Positions 33,500 through 36,170 of a stretch of 36,170 bases of DNA are shown one piece after another; position 1 is the stretch's first letter; each line of letters opens with the position of its first letter. A program made the position numbers and the translations under genes. The notes beneath the pieces were generated by a model. It did no database searches and was not told where the DNA came from. It was given only the letters and a program-made list of their open reading frames with translations. The stretch is from Prevotella sp. (GTDB lineage: Bacteria; Bacteroidota; Bacteroidia; Bacteroidales; Bacteroidaceae): positions 1 to 36,170 of the forward strand of contig JAGCZA010000096.1 in NCBI GenBank assembly GCA_017960525.1, in the 5' to 3' direction.

Positions 33500-35560
33500 A
33501 TGAGTAGGCATATAGACAAAGCTGAATTGATCAGCAAGTTGCAGACCTTGAAGGGCCTGACCAATGACGAGCGTAGTAGCCTTATCGGTCTATTGCGTGA
33601 GCATAAAAAGTATGGGCTGGTGTGGGAAGATAAACCAGAGGACGTTGAAGAACGGCTGCGAGACTCACTGCCTGTTCTCCGTGAAGTAAAGGAAAAGCGT
33701 ATCGTAGGCGTTCAGCCGGATTTGCAATCCGGCTGCACTGAACATAAGGATTTGCAATCCGAAAGGGGCATTACAAATGCTGATATTCACAGCGAGCGGA
33801 TTACAAATCCGCTCGAACAGCCCATTCCAAACCATATTTTGATTGAGGGTGACAACCTCGAGGCTCTTACAGCCTTGAGTTATACCCACGAGGGGAGAAT
33901 AGATGTTATCTACATCGATCCTCCTTATAATACAGGCAACAAAGACTTTGTCTATAACGATTCGTTTGTAGATACAGAGGACAGCTATCGACACTCCAAA
34001 TGGCTCTCGTTTATGAACAAACGCCTAAGGATCGCCAAGAAGTTGCTATCGGATAAAGGTGTTATCTTTATCTCGATTGATGATAATGAGCAAGCAAACT
34101 TGAAGCTGTTGTGCGATGAAGTGCTTGGGTACGACCACTATGTTGCTTGCGTTTCATGGCAACGAACCTATTCAACAAGAAACGATTCAAAAGGAATACC
34201 CAAAGAAGTTGAATCTATCCTTGTGTATAGCAAGCAAGATACTTGGACCCCTAAAAAGCTTACACGTACAGACAAGATGAATGCTCTTTACAAAAGTCCC
34301 GACAATGACCCCAAGCCTTGGACAAGCAGTTCTGTTTCTGCACCAGGTGCTACAACCCACCAAGGAATGGTTTACGCCATTCAACATCCATATACAGGAG
34401 AAATGATGTATCCAACAGTTGGGCGGTGTTGGAGTTTAGGCCAAGAATATATGTTGGAAAACCTCAATCAATGGTGCGCATATAAATTGGAAGATTTGCA
34501 TGACGAAAAAGAGCGTGCAAATATTTGTGGGCTTGCAGTGACTGATGTTCGTGCCAACGTGCAGGGAATCGTTCTCGCCGAACCTTTATCAGCGTCTCGT
34601 TCTAAAGTTCTTTCTATTTTGAATAGAGGGAATTGGCCATACTTTTATTTTACGAATGGTGGAAAAGGTGGTCTTCGCAGAAAGACGTATCTTGACAACA
34701 TGGAAGGAAGGGTCGTAACTAACTATTTTCCTTACGATGAATGTGGCCATACGGATGAGGCAAAAAAGGAGTTGATGTCAATGCTTAATGGCAAGTCACC
34801 CTTTGATACCCCCAAACCTGTGAGGCTGATAAAAAGAATTCTTCAAATCGCCTGTGATACCGACTCCATCATCTTGGACTTCTTCGCCGGCTCTGGTACC
34901 ACTCTCCACGCTACGATGCAACTAAACGCCGAGGACGGAGGCCACAGACAATGTATCCTTGTGACGAACAACGAGAATAACATCTGCGAGGAAGTGACCT
35001 ACGAACGTAACAAGCGAGTGATAGAGGGCTACACCACTCCGAAAGGCGTAAAAGTGGAAGGGCTGAAGGCCAACACGCTTCGCTACTACAAGACGGACTA
35101 CATCTCTCGCGACCGCACACAGAAGAACATGAGGGATTTGGTGGCAGCCGCCACAGACCTGCTGTGCATCAAGGAAGATTTGTATGAAGAGCAGAAGACA
35201 TTCGGACGGTTTAAGTTAAAGCCTCGACTTGCTCGCTATTTCAACAACGGTCGGAAGCACATGATGATTATCTATCGCGAAGAGCTGATAGATGAGATTG
35301 CTGAAGAAATCAAGCAGTTGAACTTTGACGGTAAGCGCCTGAAAATCTATGTATTCTCCCCTGGCCGCTATGCCTTTAACGATAACTTCCGCGAAGTGGA
35401 GGACAAAGTGGAACTGGTAGCTCTGCCTGCAGCCATCTACGATGCCTATCAGAAGGTATTGCCAAAGCGCAGAGAAAAGCTATTGGAGTCTGAGATTGCA
35501 AATCCCCTCCAACAAGAAACAAAAATCCCCACCGATCTATTCGAGGGGCAAGGAGAATAA
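33500..35560 (+). CDS. mod: Type III restriction-modification DNA methyltransferase (Mod)
   Basis: A 686-residue adenine-N6 methyltransferase, the DNA-recognition and modification subunit of a type III system. The catalytic motif IDPPYNTGN (DPPY at 140-143) precedes the SAM-binding DFFAGSGTT (460-468), the beta-class order. The region between (about 180-440) should carry the target-recognition domain and is where base composition is most AT-rich. Residues 72-106 (VQPDLQSGC to ERITNP) are encoded by a cluster of REP-like palindromes, in frame and without a stop. The Mod core resumes at NHILIEGDNLEALTAL. The expected partner res starts at 36121, but a toxin-antitoxin pair lies between them. Confidence 0.9.
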   Translation: MSRHIDKAELISKLQTLKGLTNDERSSLIGLLREHKKYGLVWEDKPEDVEERLRDSLPVLREVKEKRIVGVQPDLQSGCTEHKDLQSERGITNADIHSERITNPLEQPIPNHILIEGDNLEALTALSYTHEGRIDVIYIDPPYNTGNKDFVYNDSFVDTEDSYRHSKWLSFMNKRLRIAKKLLSDKGVIFISIDDNEQANLKLLCDEVLGYDHYVACVSWQRTYSTRNDSKGIPKEVESILVYSKQDTWTPKKLTRTDKMNALYKSPDNDPKPWTSSSVSAPGATTHQGMVYAIQHPYTGEMMYPTVGRCWSLGQEYMLENLNQWCAYKLEDLHDEKERANICGLAVTDVRANVQGIVLAEPLSASRSKVLSILNRGNWPYFYFTNGGKGGLRRKTYLDNMEGRVVTNYFPYDECGHTDEAKKELMSMLNGKSPFDTPKPVRLIKRILQIACDTDSIILDFFAGSGTTLHATMQLNAEDGGHRQCILVTNNENNICEEVTYERNKRVIEGYTTPKGVKVEGLKANTLRYYKTDYISRDRTQKNMRDLVAAATDLLCIKEDLYEEQKTFGRFKLKPRLARYFNNGRKHMMIIYREELIDEIAEEIKQLNFDGKRLKIYVFSPGRYAFNDNFREVEDKVELVALPAAIYDAYQKVLPKRREKLLESEIANPLQQETKIPTDLFEGQGE
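33713..33815. repeat. Mirror-symmetric cluster of four REP-like palindromes inside mod
   Basis: Cores: GGATTTGCAATCC at 33718-33730 and 33748-33760, GCATTACAAATGC at 33768-33780, GGATTACAAATCC at 33798-33810. The first and last extend to 10-bp stems (33713-33735, 33793-33815). Loops are TGC, TGC, ACA, ACA, and core spacing is 30 bp on both sides, so the cluster is symmetric about 33764 like a REPIN. It is translated in frame as mod residues 72-106. Confidence 0.85.
35493..35510. repeat. Single REP-like core near the 3' end of mod
   Basis: AGATTGCAAATCCCCTCC resembles the last core of the 33713-33815 cluster and its flank (GGATTACAAATCCGCTCG), and the following AACAA matches AACAG. In protein it gives EIANPLQQ, parallel to RITNPLEQ at the cluster, suggesting a second, decayed insertion of the same family. 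Confidence 0.55.
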
Positions 35561-35562
35561 GC

Positions 35563-35832
35563 TTACTTGGAATAATGGAAACGCATCGAAAGAACATAAA
35601 CATAAATCATCCCATTACTGACAGAATACACCAAGCGGTGCTCGTCGGTAATGCGGCGACTCCACACTCCGTGCAAGTCACCCTTCAAAGGTTCTGGCTT
35701 TCCTATGCCTGTGAAAGGATGCAAGAGGATGTCGTCAAGCAACTTCGTTATGCGTTTCATAATGCGCTTGTTGCCTGTAGATTTCCAATAGGCAAGATCT
35801 TCTTCTGCCTGCGGCATGAGCTTTACTTCCAT
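35563..35832 (-). CDS. yoeB: YoeB-family mRNA interferase toxin
   Basis: An 89-residue RelE/YoeB-type toxin that cleaves mRNA on the ribosome when free of its antitoxin. The family body is nearly complete: EEDLAYWKSTGNKRIMKRI, the GKPEPLKGDLHGVWSRRI segment with the catalytic Glu and Arg, TDEHRLVYSV, and the C-terminal FHY with the catalytic His. Its start overlaps the antitoxin gene by 10 bp. The 3' end converges on mod with a 2-bp gap, so no terminator separates them and the messages can be antisense to each other. Confidence 0.93.
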   Translation of the reverse strand: MEVKLMPQAEEDLAYWKSTGNKRIMKRITKLLDDILLHPFTGIGKPEPLKGDLHGVWSRRITDEHRLVYSVSNGMIYVYVLSMRFHYSK

Positions 35833-36062
35833 AGGTCTTCAACTTTTACGACACGCCCACGCCCCTCTTCAATATCCTTCTGGCCTTGTCGTATAATCTC
35901 GACCATCTTGGGCGAGGACATAATGTACTCGGTCTCGTCCATAGCCTGCTTCTGTGCTGTCAATTTCTTGAGATACTTCACGGCCTTCTTCATCAGGCCT
36001 TCATCCTCGGCAATAATACTCAATTCACGGAACAACTCCGCATTCATCTGTAGTGCTGTCAT
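35823..36062 (-). CDS. Antitoxin partner of YoeB
   Basis: A 79-residue antitoxin, the first gene of the pair. The N-terminal half is helical (NAELFRELSIIAEDEGLMKK); the C-terminal half (MSSPKMVEIIRQGQKDIEEG and VVKVEDLWK) resembles the toxin-wrapping tails of antitoxins paired with Txe/YoeB in Bacteroidota. It should neutralise the toxin and, with it, repress the shared promoter. ATG 36062 is used; MNAELF five codons later is an alternative start. Confidence 0.85.
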   Translation of the reverse strand: MTALQMNAELFRELSIIAEDEGLMKKAVKYLKKLTAQKQAMDETEYIMSSPKMVEIIRQGQKDIEEGRGRVVKVEDLWK

Positions 36063-36081
36063 AATAATCTGCTTTTGGGTG

Positions 36082-36112
36082 CAAAATTAAGAATAAATTT
36101 TGAATAAACAAA
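36082..36112 (-). promoter_or_regulatory. Promoter of the toxin-antitoxin pair
   Basis: On the minus strand TTTG (36109-36112), a 19-bp spacer and TAATTTTG (36082-36089) match the consensus. The -33 box lies 8 bp from the res start codon on the other strand, so a repressor bound here would also cover the res upstream region. Confidence 0.75.
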
Positions 36113-36120
36113 GAAAAGCT

Positions 36121-36170
36121 ATGAAAGAAATAATATACCAACAAAAGTATGTGCGAAAGTTAGTGGATGA
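36121..36170 (+). CDS. res: Start of the type III restriction subunit (Res), cut by window edge
   Basis: Sixteen complete codons are visible (MKEIIYQQKYVRKLVD). This N-terminus resembles type III Res helicase-endonuclease subunits, and the position after mod on the same strand fits. Res would provide DEAD-box ATPase/translocation and the nuclease. No perfect promoter is seen in the 58 bp before the ATG; TAAATTTTG at 36095-36103 has one base too many to be a consensus -7 box. The assignment rests mostly on context. Confidence 0.6.
   Translation, partial: MKEIIYQQKYVRKLVD

Noticed and set aside
1-36170. Insertion sequences, prophage or integrase genes
   Set aside because: No transposase, integrase or phage structural protein was recognised in any frame; only short non-coding repeats suggest mobility.

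Overview
The window looks like chromosomal DNA of a Bacteroidota bacterium, most likely Prevotellaceae (Prevotella/Segatella-like). Three things point there. First, most clear promoters have the Bacteroidota form TTTG-N19/20-TAnnTTTG. Second, the gene order DUF6242 - DUF6089 - uppS - bamA - three OmpH/Skp genes - murI is typical of Bacteroidales. Third, the exported proteins (LruC-domain lipoprotein, GH2 with a discoidin-like tail, dockerin protein) and the Mod/YoeB types fit this group. No phage, plasmid or IS transposase genes are visible.

Layout. 1-4272 (minus strand): an EF-G-like GTPase cut by the window edge, a GT4-type glycosyltransferase, and a dGTPase (dgt). 4499-12863 (plus): an envelope-biogenesis run of a DUF6242-like lipoprotein, a DUF6089-like outer-membrane protein, undecaprenyl-diphosphate synthase, BamA, three consecutive OmpH/Skp-like periplasmic proteins and glutamate racemase. 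manC (minus) converges on murI. 14092-27332 (plus): tRNA-Leu(CAA), murF, a large exported dockerin protein followed by a small exported cohesin-like protein, a K+-dependent membrane pyrophosphatase, an MTA/SAH nucleosidase, alaS and an LtaS-like membrane sulfatase-fold enzyme. A GH2 glycosidase (minus) converges on the last of these. 30812-36170: a LruC-domain lipoprotein, a strong terminator, a long structured non-coding stretch, and a type III restriction-modification locus (mod, then the start of res) with a YoeB-type toxin-antitoxin pair inserted between the two genes in the opposite direction.

How the genes fit together: uppS, murI, murF and bamA/skp supply the lipid carrier, peptidoglycan precursors and outer-membrane protein assembly. 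manC supplies GDP-mannose, and the GT4 and LtaS-like enzymes plausibly decorate surface glycans or lipids. The dockerin/cohesin-like pair, the GH2 and the LruC protein are exported accessory proteins.

The least explained parts are non-coding or repeat-derived. (1) Two dispersed arrays of a 22-bp unit with an invariant TTTGGTTCGTCC core and exact 22-bp phasing (2809-2890, 14269-14328). (2) Two ~130-bp imperfect palindromes, each ending 8-10 bp before a start codon (10798-10931, 14380-14509). (3) A promoter-led structured RNA candidate with mutually exclusive pairings upstream of mod (33137-33499). (4) A mirror-symmetric cluster of four REP-like palindromes translated in frame inside mod (33713-33815), with a fifth core near the mod 3' end. 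(5) An adjacent dockerin / cohesin-like gene pair. No function for (1)-(4) can be proven from this window alone.
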